A DNA stretch of 64,000 bases from G965277745 sp965277745 (GTDB lineage: Bacteria; Pseudomonadota; Gammaproteobacteria; Cardiobacteriales; Cardiobacteriaceae): contig OZ255837.1 in the NCBI GenBank assembly GCA_965277745.1, positions 1,054,001 to 1,118,000 of the forward strand, in the 5' to 3' direction. Positions 28,718-38,197 of this stretch are shown one piece after another. The notes under the pieces are model-generated. The model ran no database searches. It was not told the origin of the DNA and saw nothing but the letters and a program-made list of their open reading frames with translations. How positions within the stretch are numbered: position 1 is the first letter of the stretch; every line of letters begins with the position of its first letter. A program made the position numbers and the translations under genes.

Positions 28718-30097
28718 TCAACGCTGCGTGGCGAAAAACGCTTCGATCGCGCGGACGCTTTTCGGCACTTCGTCGCTCAGTATTTGCGCCTCGCCTTCGG
28801 TGATGAGAATATCGTCCTCGATGCGGATGCCGATGCCGCGCCATCGTTTGTCGATGCCGCTGTCGTTGGGCTGGAGATAAAGACCGGGCTCGATGGTGAC
28901 GACCATGCCCGGCGCGTAGGCACGCGAGATGCCGTCCACTTTGTACAGGCCGGCGTCGTGCACATCGAGTCCCAGCCAGTGGCCGGTACCGTGCGGATAA
29001 AAACGGCGAAACACGCCGCTGTCGACCCATTCTTCGGCGTCGCCCTCGATGATGCCGAGGTTTATCATCCCCTCGATCATCACGATCGCCGTCTGGCGGT
29101 GCAGATCAAGATGGCGGATACCTGGGCGCGCGGCGGCGATCGCACTTTGCTGCGCGTTGAGCACTACTTCGTAGAGGGCCTCCTGGTCACGGCTGAACTT
29201 GCCGTCGATCGGGATGGTCCGGCTGATATCGCCGGCGTATCCGCCGTATTCCGCGCCGGCGTCGAGCAGTACGAGGTCGCCGCTTTTCAGGGCCGCGGTG
29301 TTTTCCGTGTAGTGCAGGCAGCAGGCGTTCGCGCCGCTTGCGACGATCGTGGCGTACGCGCGCTCGCAGCCGCCGTGGCGGCGGAATTCCGCTTCCATCG
29401 CGGCTTGTAAGGTATATTCATGCGCGCCCGCCCGGGTGGCCAGCATTGCCGCGCGATGACCGGCGGCGCTGATACGCGCGGCTTCACGGAGCAGGTTCTG
29501 TTCGGCAGCAGTCTTGAACATGCGCATTTCATCGACGATCCGACGCAGGTCGAAAACGCCTTCGACCTGCGCGCCGCCGCGACCGGCCTGGCGATGAATT
29601 TCGCGCAAAAGCGCGGTAATGCGGTTGTCGTTCTCCGCGTCGATACCCAGGATAGTGTAGAGGCCGCGACTGTCCGCGAGCCGCTCGGCGAGTGTCTCGA
29701 GCGCTTCAAGCGGGCATGCGTCATTGACGCCATAAGCGGCAACGGCGGTCTCCTGGCCGATGATTTTTCCCGTCCACAGTTCCCGTTCACGATCGCGTTT
29801 GGCGCTGAACAGGGTGTAGTGCGGCTTGCCGTCTTTGCGCCTCAGCACGGCAACCGCTTGCGCTTCCGGAAAGCCGGTCAGGTACCAGAAATAGCTGTCC
29901 TGACGAAAGGGATGGTTGACATCGCCGTTGCGTGGCTTCTCTTTGCCCGCGAACAGCACGACGGTGTTTTCGTCGCCAAGGGAGTCGAGCAATTTCCGCC
30001 GTCGTGCGGCGAAAATGTCGGAAGCGGGCGCGGCAGGCGTCATATGGTCGGTCGTGGTTGAAACGGAAAATGCGCCCGAAACGGGGTGCCGCATCAT
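28718..30097 (-). CDS. pepP: Xaa-Pro aminopeptidase P
   Basis: A 459-residue (or 441) cytosolic M24B metallopeptidase that removes N-terminal residues preceding proline. The creatinase-like N-domain includes FRQDSYFWYLTGF. The catalytic pita-bread domain shows the dinuclear metal ligands: aspartates in LLDAGAEYGGYAGDIS (about 274-289), histidine in PHGTGHWLGLDVHD (about 368), glutamate in IEPGLY (about 400) and glutamate in IRIEDDIL (about 422). The frame opens at 30097, but the second methionine (30043, MTPAAPASD) aligns better with usual PepP starts; neither has a strong ribosome site. Confidence 0.94.
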   Translation of the reverse strand: MMRHPVSGAFSVSTTTDHMTPAAPASDIFAARRRKLLDSLGDENTVVLFAGKEKPRNGDVNHPFRQDSYFWYLTGFPEAQAVAVLRRKDGKPHYTLFSAKRDRERELWTGKIIGQETAVAAYGVNDACPLEALETLAERLADSRGLYTILGIDAENDNRITALLREIHRQAGRGGAQVEGVFDLRRIVDEMRMFKTAAEQNLLREAARISAAGHRAAMLATRAGAHEYTLQAAMEAEFRRHGGCERAYATIVASGANACCLHYTENTAALKSGDLVLLDAGAEYGGYAGDISRTIPIDGKFSRDQEALYEVVLNAQQSAIAAARPGIRHLDLHRQTAIVMIEGMINLGIIEGDAEEWVDSGVFRRFYPHGTGHWLGLDVHDAGLYKVDGISRAYAPGMVVTIEPGLYLQPNDSGIDKRWRGIGIRIEDDILITEGEAQILSDEVPKSVRAIEAFFATQR

Positions 30098-30216
30098 TGT
30101 ACGTCACAAGCTTAAGGCGGGCAAGACGAGCACCGGCGTTTGACCGAACGCGTTATGCTCAGGTGCCTGCGAACGTTCACGACAGGTGTTTGGGCGCCTT
30201 GATGTCATGCCGGTTT

Positions 30217-31497
30217 CTATAAGGTGTTCGGCAGATACAGGGCCAATTGCGGGATGAAGATCAACGCGACGATCATCGCCATCATCACGAGAACGAACGG
30301 CACGGACCCCAGCATGACTTCGGACAAACGCCCGGATTTGCGCGCGCCTTGGACGACGTAGAGGTTGAGTCCCACCGGCGGGGTGATCAGCGCCATTTCG
30401 ATCAGCACGATCAGCAAAATACCGAACCAGACTTTGTCGAAGCCCATGTCGGTGATGATCGGCACGACGATCGGCACGGTCGCGACCATAAGCGACAGTG
30501 TCTCGATGAAAAAGCCGAGGACGATGTATAGCGTGATCACCACGAGTAGGGTGTCCGTCGCACTGAAATCAAGCCCGGTCAGCATCGCTTCGAGTTCACG
30601 CCCTATGCCGGCGGCGGTCAAAGTGAAATTGAGGAAATAGGCGCCGCTGATCACGAGCATGATCATCGCGGTGATGCGGATCGTGCCGTACAGGCAATGC
30701 TTGATCATGACACGCGACACACCGCGGTTACAGGCTGCGATGACCATCGCGATCGCGGTGCCGATGGCGGCCGATTCCGTCGGTGTTGCATAGCCGGCGT
30801 AGATTGATCCGATGACGACGAGAAAGAGGATCAGAATTGGCGCCAGATGGCGGAGACTCTCGATGTGCTCCCTCAAGGGATAGGAACGTTTGCGTCCGCC
30901 AAGCGACGGCCTGATTTTGCACAGTGCCACGGTTATCGCCATGAAGGTGAATGCCATCATCAGGCCGGGAACAAGTCCGGCGAGGAACAGGCGCGGGATC
31001 GAGGTTTCGGTCAGAAAGCCGTAAACGATCAGGTTGATCGACGGCGGAATCATGATGCCCAAAGTGCCGCCGGCGGCAATCGCGCCGGAAAATAGCTTCG
31101 CGTCGTAGCCTAATTTTTCTGCCTGTGGCATCGCCACCGTTGCCACCGTCGCGGCGGTAGCCACCGATGAACCGGAGGTGGCCGAGAACATCGTCGCCGT
31201 GCCGATATTGGCGTGAATCAGGCCACCGGGGAGCCAGGACAACCATTTGTCGAGCGCCGCATAGGTTTTGAAAGCGACACCACCGCGTACGAGGATTTCC
31301 CCGAGGAGGACGAAAAACGGGATCGCGATCAGGGTCGATGAATTCGACGAAGACCACACGATTTGTCCCAGACCGTGCAGCAGCGGAAACGAGGTGAAGA
31401 AACGATCGACACCGATTCCCAGAAGAAAGAACACGACGCCCACTGGAATCGAGAGCGCCATCAGAGCGAGAAGCGAAGCGGTCACAGTGAAAATCAT
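30217..31497 (-). CDS. TRAP transporter large permease, DctM type
   Basis: A 426-residue protein with about twelve hydrophobic segments, the ion-coupled channel subunit of a tripartite TRAP importer. Typical DctM stretches include IPFFVLLGEILVRGG, SATSGSSVATAATV, GGTLGIMIPPSINLIVYG and the second half GYATPTESAAIG and MALITPPVGLNLYVVQG. The open frame extends 94 residues upstream to 31779, but that part only shadows the small permease gene. The ATG at 31497 overlaps the dctQ stop by 4 bases. Operon order is dctP-dctQ-dctM. Confidence 0.92.
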   Translation of the reverse strand: MIFTVTASLLALMALSIPVGVVFFLLGIGVDRFFTSFPLLHGLGQIVWSSSNSSTLIAIPFFVLLGEILVRGGVAFKTYAALDKWLSWLPGGLIHANIGTATMFSATSGSSVATAATVATVAMPQAEKLGYDAKLFSGAIAAGGTLGIMIPPSINLIVYGFLTETSIPRLFLAGLVPGLMMAFTFMAITVALCKIRPSLGGRKRSYPLREHIESLRHLAPILILFLVVIGSIYAGYATPTESAAIGTAIAMVIAACNRGVSRVMIKHCLYGTIRITAMIMLVISGAYFLNFTLTAAGIGRELEAMLTGLDFSATDTLLVVITLYIVLGFFIETLSLMVATVPIVVPIITDMGFDKVWFGILLIVLIEMALITPPVGLNLYVVQGARKSGRLSEVMLGSVPFVLVMMAMIVALIFIPQLALYLPNTL

Positions 31498-31982
31498 GGT
31501 TCTATTTCCATTTCGGCGCGGGTGCCGACAAGCGCGTCCGCCCTGTCGAACGCATCGACAAGTAAAAGCACCAGCGTCAGGAAAACGAGCGCTGCGGCAC
31601 AAAGGGCAAACCACAGCCAGCCGGAAAACCACAGCACCTGGGGAAGCCACAGCGGTGTTTCGAGCGGCGTGTTTGCCGTGGACCCGTGGGTGAGCGTTTT
31701 GCCGCGTCGACGCAGACGCGAACGTATCAGATCGATGCGCACATGGGCGCGCTCGGTCAGCGCGTAGGACATTCCCCAACTGACAGTTCCGGCCATCACA
31801 TAGCCTGAGATTTCCTCCGCCCCACCAAGGGCGATCCCCGCTATTTCACGGAGCAGGATTTCGGCGATGAAGAGGAGGATACAGCCTATCAGCGCGTAGC
31901 CGACGAGCAAGGCGATCATGCGATTGACGCGGAAAATCGCGGCAATGATTTTACCGCTTACGACGCTGGTTTTTGCTGCCAT
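31494..31982 (-). CDS. TRAP transporter small permease, DctQ type
   Basis: A 162-residue membrane protein with four hydrophobic helices. ALGGAEEISGYVMAGTVSWG and RAHVRIDL are the signature positions of DctQ subunits, which link the receptor to the large permease. An upstream GTG (32012) in frame would add ten residues and overlap the end of dctP; I prefer the ATG at 31982, 8 bases after the dctP stop, although neither has a clear ribosome site. It overlaps dctM by 4 bases. Confidence 0.85.
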   Translation of the reverse strand: MAAKTSVVSGKIIAAIFRVNRMIALLVGYALIGCILLFIAEILLREIAGIALGGAEEISGYVMAGTVSWGMSYALTERAHVRIDLIRSRLRRRGKTLTHGSTANTPLETPLWLPQVLWFSGWLWFALCAAALVFLTLVLLLVDAFDRADALVGTRAEMEIEP

Positions 31983-31989
31983 CGATGGC

Positions 31990-33035
31990 TCAGTCAAGGG
32001 CAATGCGGACACCGACTTGCTTGCCGACGCTGGCGTTCCAGCGCGCGGACCACGCTTTGCCGGCGCGTTCGGCCCATTGCGGCAAAATGGTGTCGACCAA
32101 AATTTTCCTGGCCTTTGCGACGTCGGCGGCGGACACTTCGACGAGGGTCATATGGGCCGGATCACCCGCGGGGCAGTCGCCGTTGCCGGTCAGGCAGGCG
32201 ATGTCGTTTTTCTGCGCCTCTACGGCCGCTTTCCATGCAGGCGTCTCGAATTTGCTTTTGATTTCATCGGCGATGAATTTTTGCATTTGCGCGGGTAGGC
32301 TTTCCCGCTTGTCGCGGTTCATCGCCGTTACCACCGGCGCCCAGCCGCCGAGCGGAATGGCCATCAGATGATCGGAAACTTCCCACCAGCCGGCACTGTA
32401 TCCCGAACTGCCGCCGGAGATGGCGCAATCGATCACGCCGCGTTCGAGCGCGCCTGGAACCTCGGAGAAGGCAATGTGACACCAATCCCGCCCAGCGCTT
32501 GCAAAAACTTGGTCACCAAGCGCCCCGAGCCGCGAATTTTTTTGTCACGCAGATCGGTGAGTGAATGGACAGCGCCGGCGCAGAAAACAATCTGCGGCGG
32601 ATACGGCGCGATGGCCAGCACCTTGGCGTTGAAACGTTCCTTGAAAATATCCTCGACCATCGGTCGGGCGCTCTCGACCATGGCCTTTGCCGCCGCCGCG
32701 GTGGTGGCCAGGAGGGGCACGTCAAGTCCTTCGAGCGCCGGCGCGTCGGCGACGGCATAGCCGGCGACGGTCATCGCGACATCGAACACTCCGTCGCTCA
32801 GCATCCGGAAAACATCACTGCCGTCGATGCCCATCTGGTCATGGCTGGTCATTTGCACGGTGATTCCGCCCTTGGAATCGGCTGGAAGGGTTTCGCTCCA
32901 GAACGGTTTTTCATACTGGCGGTAAAGCGGCAGGCTGCTCCAGCTGCCAACCACGGAAAGGTTTTCGGCAACGGTAGGGTTCGCGGCAAAACCCGCGCGA
33001 AGAACGAATAAGGTAATAAGGGAAACGGTTTTCAT
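31990..33035 (-). pseudogene. TRAP transporter substrate-binding protein DctP, one frameshift
   Basis: The N-terminal part (33035 to about 32470) has a signal peptide (MKTVSLITLFVLRAGFAA) and typical DctP text such as VFDVAMTVAGY and LRDKKIRGSGRLV. The C-terminal part (from about 32470 to 31990) resumes in another frame with GVIDCAISGG and ends ...VGVRIALD. At 32466-32472 the coding strand reads ACATTGCCTTCTCC; adding one base would restore TLPFSEVPGALERGVID, the normal family continuation. The rest is intact, so this is a single-base loss or a sequencing error. If real, the DctQM permease lacks its receptor. Confidence 0.88.
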
Positions 33036-33053
33036 AAGATCGGGCGCCTCTTT

Positions 33054-33907
33054 TCAATGAATTGTGTATGCTTGGGCGGTGACGGGGTTGCTGCAAACGC
33101 GCGATTCCGCCGCTTCCACCGGTATATCCGTTACCAGCATCGCACCGGGTTCGTGGGTGACGGCGAAATCGGGCCGCGCATTGCGAATGGCCATTTGCGG
33201 GGTGACGCCGCAGGCCCAGAAAAGCGGAATATCGCCCAGTTTCATCACGGGATTGTCACCGAAATCCGCTTTCGTGAGATCGGAAATACCGATCATGGCG
33301 GGATCACCGAGGTGCACCGGCGCCCCGTGCGCGAGGCGATATCTGTCGGAAACAAGGATTGCCCGAATCGCGTCATCAGGCGCGAAGGAACGCATTGAAA
33401 CCACGAGCGGAGCGAACCCCCCCCCGCCGCACGGGTTGCGATAGCGCTCACATACATCGCCACGTTACGCCTCGCCTTGATATGGCGCAAGCGCACGCCG
33501 GCGCGGATCATCGCCTCCTCGAACGAGAACGAACAGCCGAGCACGAAACAGACCAGATCGTCGCGCCAGACATTGCTCAAGTCGGTCGCGCCCGTGTAGT
33601 CGCTGCCGCCGCGGAAGATACGGTAGCCGGGCAGATCGGTGCGGACGTCGATATCCGCTCCCAGTTCGGGAAGGTGGGGTGATCCCGGTGCGGATACGCC
33701 GATCAGCGGGCATGCCTTGGGATTTCTCGCGCAATAACGGAGAAATTCTTCTGCGTAGCGTGTCGGTAGGATCGTCAGATTGCCCTGAAGATATCCCGGT
33801 GCGTGACCGGCGGTCGTTCCGCTCTTGTGACGTAATGCTTGCGGTGTGGCACTGTAGATGACATCTGACGCACAATGTGAACGCAATTTTGGCGGGGTAT
33901 GATTCAT
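33054..33907 (-). pseudogene. UPF0317 putative hydro-lyase (D-glutamate cyclase-like), off by one base in a G9 tract
   Basis: The first frame (33907-33430) reads GYLQGNLTILPTRYAEEFLRYC, SDYTGATDLSNVWRDDLVCF and CSFSFEEAMI; the second (33420-33054) reads LVVSMRSFAPDDAIRAI, HGAPVHLGDPAMIGI, IPLFWACGVTPQ and VTHEPGAMLVTDI. Together they make a complete DUF1445 protein of ~265 residues, a family placed near D-glutamate cyclase and 5-oxoproline metabolism. The switch is in nine consecutive G on the coding strand (33417-33425); ten G would restore the frame. The gene lies 18 bases before dctP in the same direction. An IS1016-like element sits 20 bases upstream of its ATG. Confidence 0.88.
33417..33425 (-). 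repeat. G9 homopolymer inside the hydro-lyase gene
   Basis: Nine G on the coding strand. Read as nine the gene is out of frame; as ten it is in frame. Such tracts are slippage-prone and are also common sequencing-error sites. Confidence 0.9.
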
Positions 33908-33919
33908 TATGTCACAAGT

Positions 33920-33927
33920 TTATTTTT
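33920..33927. repeat. Left target-site duplication of IS1016-like copy 1
   Basis: TTATTTTT directly abuts the left inverted repeat and matches 34643-34650 exactly. Confidence 0.9.
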
Positions 33928-34642
33928 GGGGCTGTCCCAGATAATGCTGATGGGTGTTATAAATGGGTATGGGGAAGAGCCGATGAAGTAAGTGTAAGCA
34001 AGAGAAGCTGGTAGAGCATTTTGTGGCTGGGACGACGGCTCGTGTTGCTGGCGCATTGGCGGGTGTAAATCGGAAGACATCAGCCTACTATTATCACCGT
34101 CTGCGCGAGGTGATTACATATGAGCTTGCCAGCAAAGAGGACGAAGTGTTGGGTGGTGAGATAGAAGTCGACGAGAGCTATTTTGGCGGGCGGCGCAAAG
34201 GTAAACGAGGCCGTGGTGCGGCAGGCAAGGTACCCGTATTTGGCCTGCTAAAGCGCGGCGGACAGGTCTATACAAAGATTATTCCTGATGCTTCATCAGA
34301 CACGTTACTGTCTCTTATTGTACGTAAAGTTGTGCCTGATAGTATCGTCTATTGCGACTGCTGGCGTGGCTATAATGTGCTGGATGTTTCAGGCTTTAAA
34401 CACTACCGCATCAACCATTCCCAGCTGTTTGCTGACAGGCATAATCATATCAACGGTATTGAGAACTTCTGGAACCAAGCCAAGCGGCACATGCGTAAAT
34501 TTAACGGTGTCCCACGGCAGCATTTTGGGCTATTTTTGAAAGAGTGCGAGTGGCGTTTTAACAACCCTGACCCACTAACACAATGACAGCAACTAAAACC
34601 ATGGATTGCCAAATATCTTAACTAATTAACTGGGATAGCCCC
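33928..34642 (+). mobile_element. IS1016-like insertion sequence (IS1595 family), copy 1
   Basis: A 715-bp element. The ends are imperfect inverted repeats: GGGGCTGTCCCAG on the left and, inverted on the right, GGGGCTATCCCAG. An exact 8-bp target duplication TTATTTTT flanks it (33920-33927 and 34643-34650), which is the size expected for IS1595-family insertions. The identical-length copy 2 lies inverted at 45104-45818. The left end is 20 bases upstream of the hydro-lyase ATG, so it probably separated that operon from its promoter. Confidence 0.95.
34023..34586 (+). CDS. IS1595-family (IS1016-like) transposase
   Basis: A 187-residue ISXO2/IS1016-type transposase: AGTTARVAGALAGVNRKT, the first acidic motif in EIEVDESYFGGRRKGKRGRG, YCDCWRGYN, and HSQLFADRHNHINGIENFW with the C-terminal acidic and asparagine residues. 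Family members usually start about 15 codons earlier. Here the expected upstream codons (AGT AAG TGT AAG CAA GAG and on) are in frame, but just before them the frame has a TGA (33984-33986), so translation must begin at GTG 34023 or another non-standard codon unless the stop is bypassed. Copy 2 has the same TGA. Confidence 0.85.
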   Translation: MAGTTARVAGALAGVNRKTSAYYYHRLREVITYELASKEDEVLGGEIEVDESYFGGRRKGKRGRGAAGKVPVFGLLKRGGQVYTKIIPDASSDTLLSLIVRKVVPDSIVYCDCWRGYNVLDVSGFKHYRINHSQLFADRHNHINGIENFWNQAKRHMRKFNGVPRQHFGLFLKECEWRFNNPDPLTQ

Positions 34643-34650
34643 TTATTTTT
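34643..34650. repeat. Right target-site duplication of IS1016-like copy 1
   Basis: TTATTTTT directly abuts the right inverted repeat and matches 33920-33927 exactly. Confidence 0.9.
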
Positions 34651-34896
34651 AATATATCCTACTCTTTGCAAATTAAAACATAATGAGTTCCTTAGGAAAA
34701 TTACGCGATAATAATATGCTTGTTTTTGGTGCCTACGCCGCTGAATCAGTGATCAGGAATCCGCATCAGTTGTCGCTTCCAATGTCGTTTTTATTTGGGG
34801 GTGTGCCAGATATGTGCAGGTTCAGATAGCCATGATACTATTTTGAAATAAAAAATTGGCTAGCCTGTGATTGCTGAAAAACACAGGAGCTAACTG

Positions 34897-35113
34897 ATGC
34901 AGATCAAAAGCCTGCGACTGAAATCATCTAAAAGCTTTCCTATTGCCGATACCGAAAGCGAGGAAGCCAGTGCCCGCCTGAAAAAACTCGAGTTGTTCGA
35001 TCAACTAAGAGCACAGTGCTGCTCTGTAGCACTGTCCCTGCAAGCGATTTTCTGGTCAAAAGCCACCTACTTTTTTTGTCCTATCATTCCGTTACATGAT
35101 GGGACAAAACATC
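34897..35113 (+). pseudogene. N-terminal fragment of an integrase-type (IS481-like) transposase
   Basis: After an AGGAG-like site the frame reads MQIKSLRLKSSKSFPIA and then a helix-turn-helix domain (ARLKKLELFDQLRAQ, CSVALSLQAIFWSKATYF). It stops resembling the family after residue 60 and is cut at 35114 by the end of an IS5-family element. A catalytic-domain piece of the same kind of transposase lies at 44108-44476. Confidence 0.65.
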
Positions 35114-35119
35114 TAGATA

Positions 35120-35245
35120 GTGTAGTCACGAGATGTTAGCCCACAGTGCAATGCACCGTATTTGTACGGCAGCCAGGAACGATGCCGTATTTTTGGCATA
35201 GCGCGTCGCTATACCTCGCCAACGTTTCAGGTGCAAAAAAGGGTC
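35120..35245 (-). pseudogene. C-terminal end of the IS5-family transposase
   Basis: Reads FLHLKRWRGIATRY, AKNTASFLAAVQIRC and IALWANIS before a TGA that lies inside the element's terminal repeat. This ending is characteristic of IS427-type IS5 transposases. Its upstream part is displaced to 37441-37940. Confidence 0.8.
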
Positions 35246-35305
35246 TGCCGGTTAATGCTCAAATTATGAGATAATGTGATAAAAATCTTGTTGTGTACCA
35301 AATTA

Positions 35306-36064
35306 TGAGCAAACGCCATCAGCACAGTTTATTTCTTAGCCTTGACAGTTTGGTTCCCGATAACCATCCCTATCGTCAGCTATTTTGGTGATTTCCGCAA
35401 ACGCTTGGGAACCGAAAGGCTAATGAATATATTTTCTCAAGTTTGCGATAGTTTAAAGGGTATGGGCTTGATCAGAGAAGTGTTTACCTTTGTTGATGCT
35501 AGTCAATTGGTGAGCAAGTTGACGACTTGGGATGATCGAGATAAAGCGATGAAAATGGGCTTGGAAAAGTTTAATAATGAAACAGCGGCTAACGTCGCAG
35601 CAGATAAGCAAGCGCGTTTTGGTTGCAAGGGAAAGGCTAAATATCGGTTTGGTTATAAGGAGCATGTCTCGGTTGATATGCAGAGTGGTTTGATTAACAA
35701 AGTCGCTGCTACGTCTGCTGAAGTAAGCGATGCCAACGGCTTGTCTCATGTGTGTCCGAATGGAGGAGCGGTCTTTGGTGATAAGGGGTATTGTGTTCAC
35801 CCGGCCCAAAGAACGCTCAAGCGCAAATGCTGCCATAATGCGACGATCAAAAAGAACAATATGAAAGGAAAAGATCACCGCAAAGATGGTTGGCTTTCTG
35901 CGATGCGCTCACCCTACGAACGTGTATTTGCCCACCGCAATCAACGCGTTCGTTATCGAGGTTTAGAGAAAGTGCAATTTCAGGTAGGCATCCGTGCACT
36001 GGTATTTAACCTCAAGCGCGTGATGGCATTGGGTATTGAAAAAGTAGATTTACGGCCGGCCTAG
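35306..36064 (+). pseudogene. IS4/IS5-type DDE transposase with internal deletion
   Basis: The N-terminus MSKRHQHSLFLSLDSLVPDN (frame starting at 35306) ends in a TGA after HPYRQLFW. In the next frame the protein continues FGDFRKRLGTERLMNIF, then VFTFVDAS (first catalytic Asp), KYRFGYKEHVSVDMQSGLIN, AVFGDKGY (second Asp), and SPYERVFAHRNQRVRYRG with the catalytic Glu. A normal protein of this type is much longer between HPYRQLF and FGDF, so an internal piece has been deleted and the frame lost. Confidence 0.75.
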
Positions 36065-36066
36065 GA

Positions 36067-36362
36067 TCAGTCCGTCTCCAATTCAGGAAATGGATGGAAA
36101 TAGCCGAAATAATCGGCAATCAAGGCTAGTGCGACCGCTTTTCGATCAGAACTCAGATACCCTCATCTTGCAATGTTCATTAGCCGACAAACCCAAAAAG
36201 CATTCTCGACCAAGTGACGTCATCGATACAAGTCTTTATCATACTCGCGTTTCGCGATACGGTTGCTCTTCGCCGGAATCACAGGCTCCATGCCCTGTGA
36301 AAGCGCTTGCTCGATGAGCTCGTTGCTATCGTAACTGTCGTGTCCCGCGTAAATATATTCCA
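36067..36362 (-). pseudogene. IS5-type transposase fragment
   Basis: On the minus strand: YDSNELIEQALSQGMEPVIP, then KSNRIAKREYDKDLYR, a stop codon, and RHLVENAF, the standard IS5-family region between the second Asp and the catalytic Glu. Sequence after NAF is degenerate. It partly overlaps in content with the 37447-37940 piece, so it may come from a different copy. Confidence 0.55.
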
Positions 36363-36452
36363 ACTAGAACCTTCAGACTGATACAGTGTAGGGCCCTGCT
36401 TCTTGATGTAGTCAAAGCGAAGCGTCTGTCACCGGAGACCACGAGTTGGCAA

Positions 36453-37447
36453 ATGAATATTCGGCTACACAGAAATGCCAGAACCACGCCAGCGATTCGC
36501 ATGGAAATACAACGGGCTCCAAGCTCGATCAGTGACCGATCTCTGGCCAGAAAGTACAACTTGCGGCGTGCGACCATGGGTCAATGGCGCAAGCGCAACA
36601 CGGTGGAAGACGGTTCACACCGTCCTCACAAGCTGCATACACAGCTCAGTCCCGCTGAAGAATGACTGGTGGTTGAGATTCGCAAATTGTTCTTTCTTTC
36701 GTTAGATGACTTATTGGTGGTGGTCCATGAGTTCATCAATCAAAGGTATCGCGCTCGGGCCTGGACCGTTGCTTACGCCGCCACGGCGTCTCGAATCTCA
36801 AGGTGCTGATACACGCTCAGCAAGCTGATGAGCCAAAAGCGAAACCCGAGAAGAAAACATTCAAAGAGTACCAGCCGGGCTTTGTTCACATTGATGGGAA
36901 GTACCTACCCAAAATGGCTGACGAACCCAAGCGGCGTTACCTATTTGCCGCGATTGATCGAGCCACACGCTGGGTGTACGTGGAGTTACTCGACGACAAA
37001 AGCGCCGTCAGTGCCAAAGGGTTCCTTGAACGGTTAATCGAACAGGCGCCCATGAAGATTCAGAAGGTTTTAACAGACAATGGCAAGGAGTTCACAGATC
37101 GATTTGTCGCCACTGGGGAGCGCAAGGCTACCGGTAACCATATATTTGATCAAGTATGCAGTATCAATGGCATTGAGCACCGTCTGATCAGGCCTTGACA
37201 CCCGCAAACGAACGGCATGATCGAACGATTCAATGGCCGAATCGGTGACATACTCAATACCACACGCTTTGACAGTTCGCAGGAACTGGAACAAACGCTG
37301 ATCGACTATGCCAAGCGATATAATCACTTCATTCCACAGAAGGCACTGAACCGGAGCCCGTCTGTAGATGCTTTGAAAAAATGGCAAAAGACTCATCCAG
37401 AGTTATTTCGAAAGCATGTTTATAAACTCACGGGACTTGACACGTAA
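36453..37447 (+). pseudogene. IS481-family transposase, degenerate
   Basis: Begins MNIRLHRNARTTPAIRMEIQ and continues through helix-turn-helix text (SLARKYNLRRATMGQWRKR), the integrase core (FKEYQPGFVHIDGKYLPKM, YLFAAIDRATRWVY, VLTDNGKEFTDRF) and the C-terminal FNGRIGDILNTTRFDS. It is broken by an in-frame TGA at 36663, a frameshift near 36780-36800, and a second TGA at 37196 (RP-stop-HPQTNGM). The HPQTNGM(I/V)ERFNGRI motif contains the last catalytic residue. It is inserted within the IS5 element. Confidence 0.8.
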
Positions 37448-37940
37448 CCTTTATCAGCCAACAAATACTCCGCCGTCAATCCCTCTATCAAGAGGCTGGC
37501 TTGAGTGCAATCTGCTGTTGTCCCTTCTGTAACAACAACCCTGACCGGCAGACCATGCGCACCCATGGCCAGATGCAATTTTATGTCGAGGCCCCTTTTG
37601 TACGACTCATGTCTTGATTGCCCCCTACCGCACCCGCCGCATGAGGATCCACCTTGCAATGACTGGCGTCGATCATCAGCCATTCGTAATCTGGCTCATC
37701 GATCGATATCTCCATCGATCTTTCCCATACCCCTTTGTCACGCCATCGAATAAAACGACGATGGACGTTACTCCAGGGGCCATAGTCAGGGGGTAAATCT
37801 CGCCACGGCGCACCCGTACGCATGATCCAGAAAACGGCATCGATAAACAGGCAATTGTCTCGTGCCACACCCCCAAGCCCCTGAACGACCGGGCAAATGG
37901 GGTTCCAATAGCGCCCAAACCCTATCTGAAATATTATGCC
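37447..37940 (-). pseudogene. IS5-family (IS427-type) transposase, N-terminal two thirds
   Basis: On the minus strand: ISDRVWALLEPHLPGRS in one frame, then ARDNCLFIDAVFWIMRTGAPW, DLPPDYGPWSNVHRRF, YEWLMIDASHCKVDPHAAGA and, after another frame change near 37610, GLDIKLHLAMGAHGLPVRVV and AEYLLADKGY. The first and second catalytic aspartates are in MIDASH and ADKGY. At about 37441 the sequence switches to the IS481 element. IS427-type transposases use a programmed frameshift, so one frame change could be natural. Confidence 0.75.
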
Positions 37941-38197
37941 GGCGATGTGCTGCCATTGACTTTGCTGCTATAACTGAGAAAGGCCATTTTACATGAAGAT
38001 ATCTCGTGACTACACTATCTAAAATAATGACTGGAAATCTGGAAATATTGCCGTGATCGACCTTGGGGCTATGATCTATGGAATCGCTTCTTCATCGTTT
38101 TCTGACGGTATCGGGCGGCGAGTGTCTCCGTCGTCGATCACGACGCGCAAAAAGCCGTTTTCTCGATTCCTTCGATGGAAAATCGCGTCGTCTCCAT

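Larger units (their letters stand above)
35114..38021 (-). mobile_element. IS5-family (IS427-type) element broken open by other insertions
   Basis: The two ends are perfect 21-bp inverted repeats (TAGATAGTGTAGTCACGAGA plus T; 35114-35134 and 38001-38021). The minus-strand transposase starts inside the right end and is coherent to about 37441; its last ~35 codons (HLKRWRGIATRYAKNTASF and on to ALWANIS) lie at the left end, 35120-35245. The 2.2 kb between holds a second DDE transposase remnant, another IS5-type fragment and an IS481-family pseudogene, all inserted into the original element. Confidence 0.8.

Noticed and set aside
31498..31779. 94-residue N-terminal extension of the DctM permease.
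   Set aside because: It is the alternate frame of dctQ; DctM proteins start at the ATG at 31497, which overlaps the dctQ stop.
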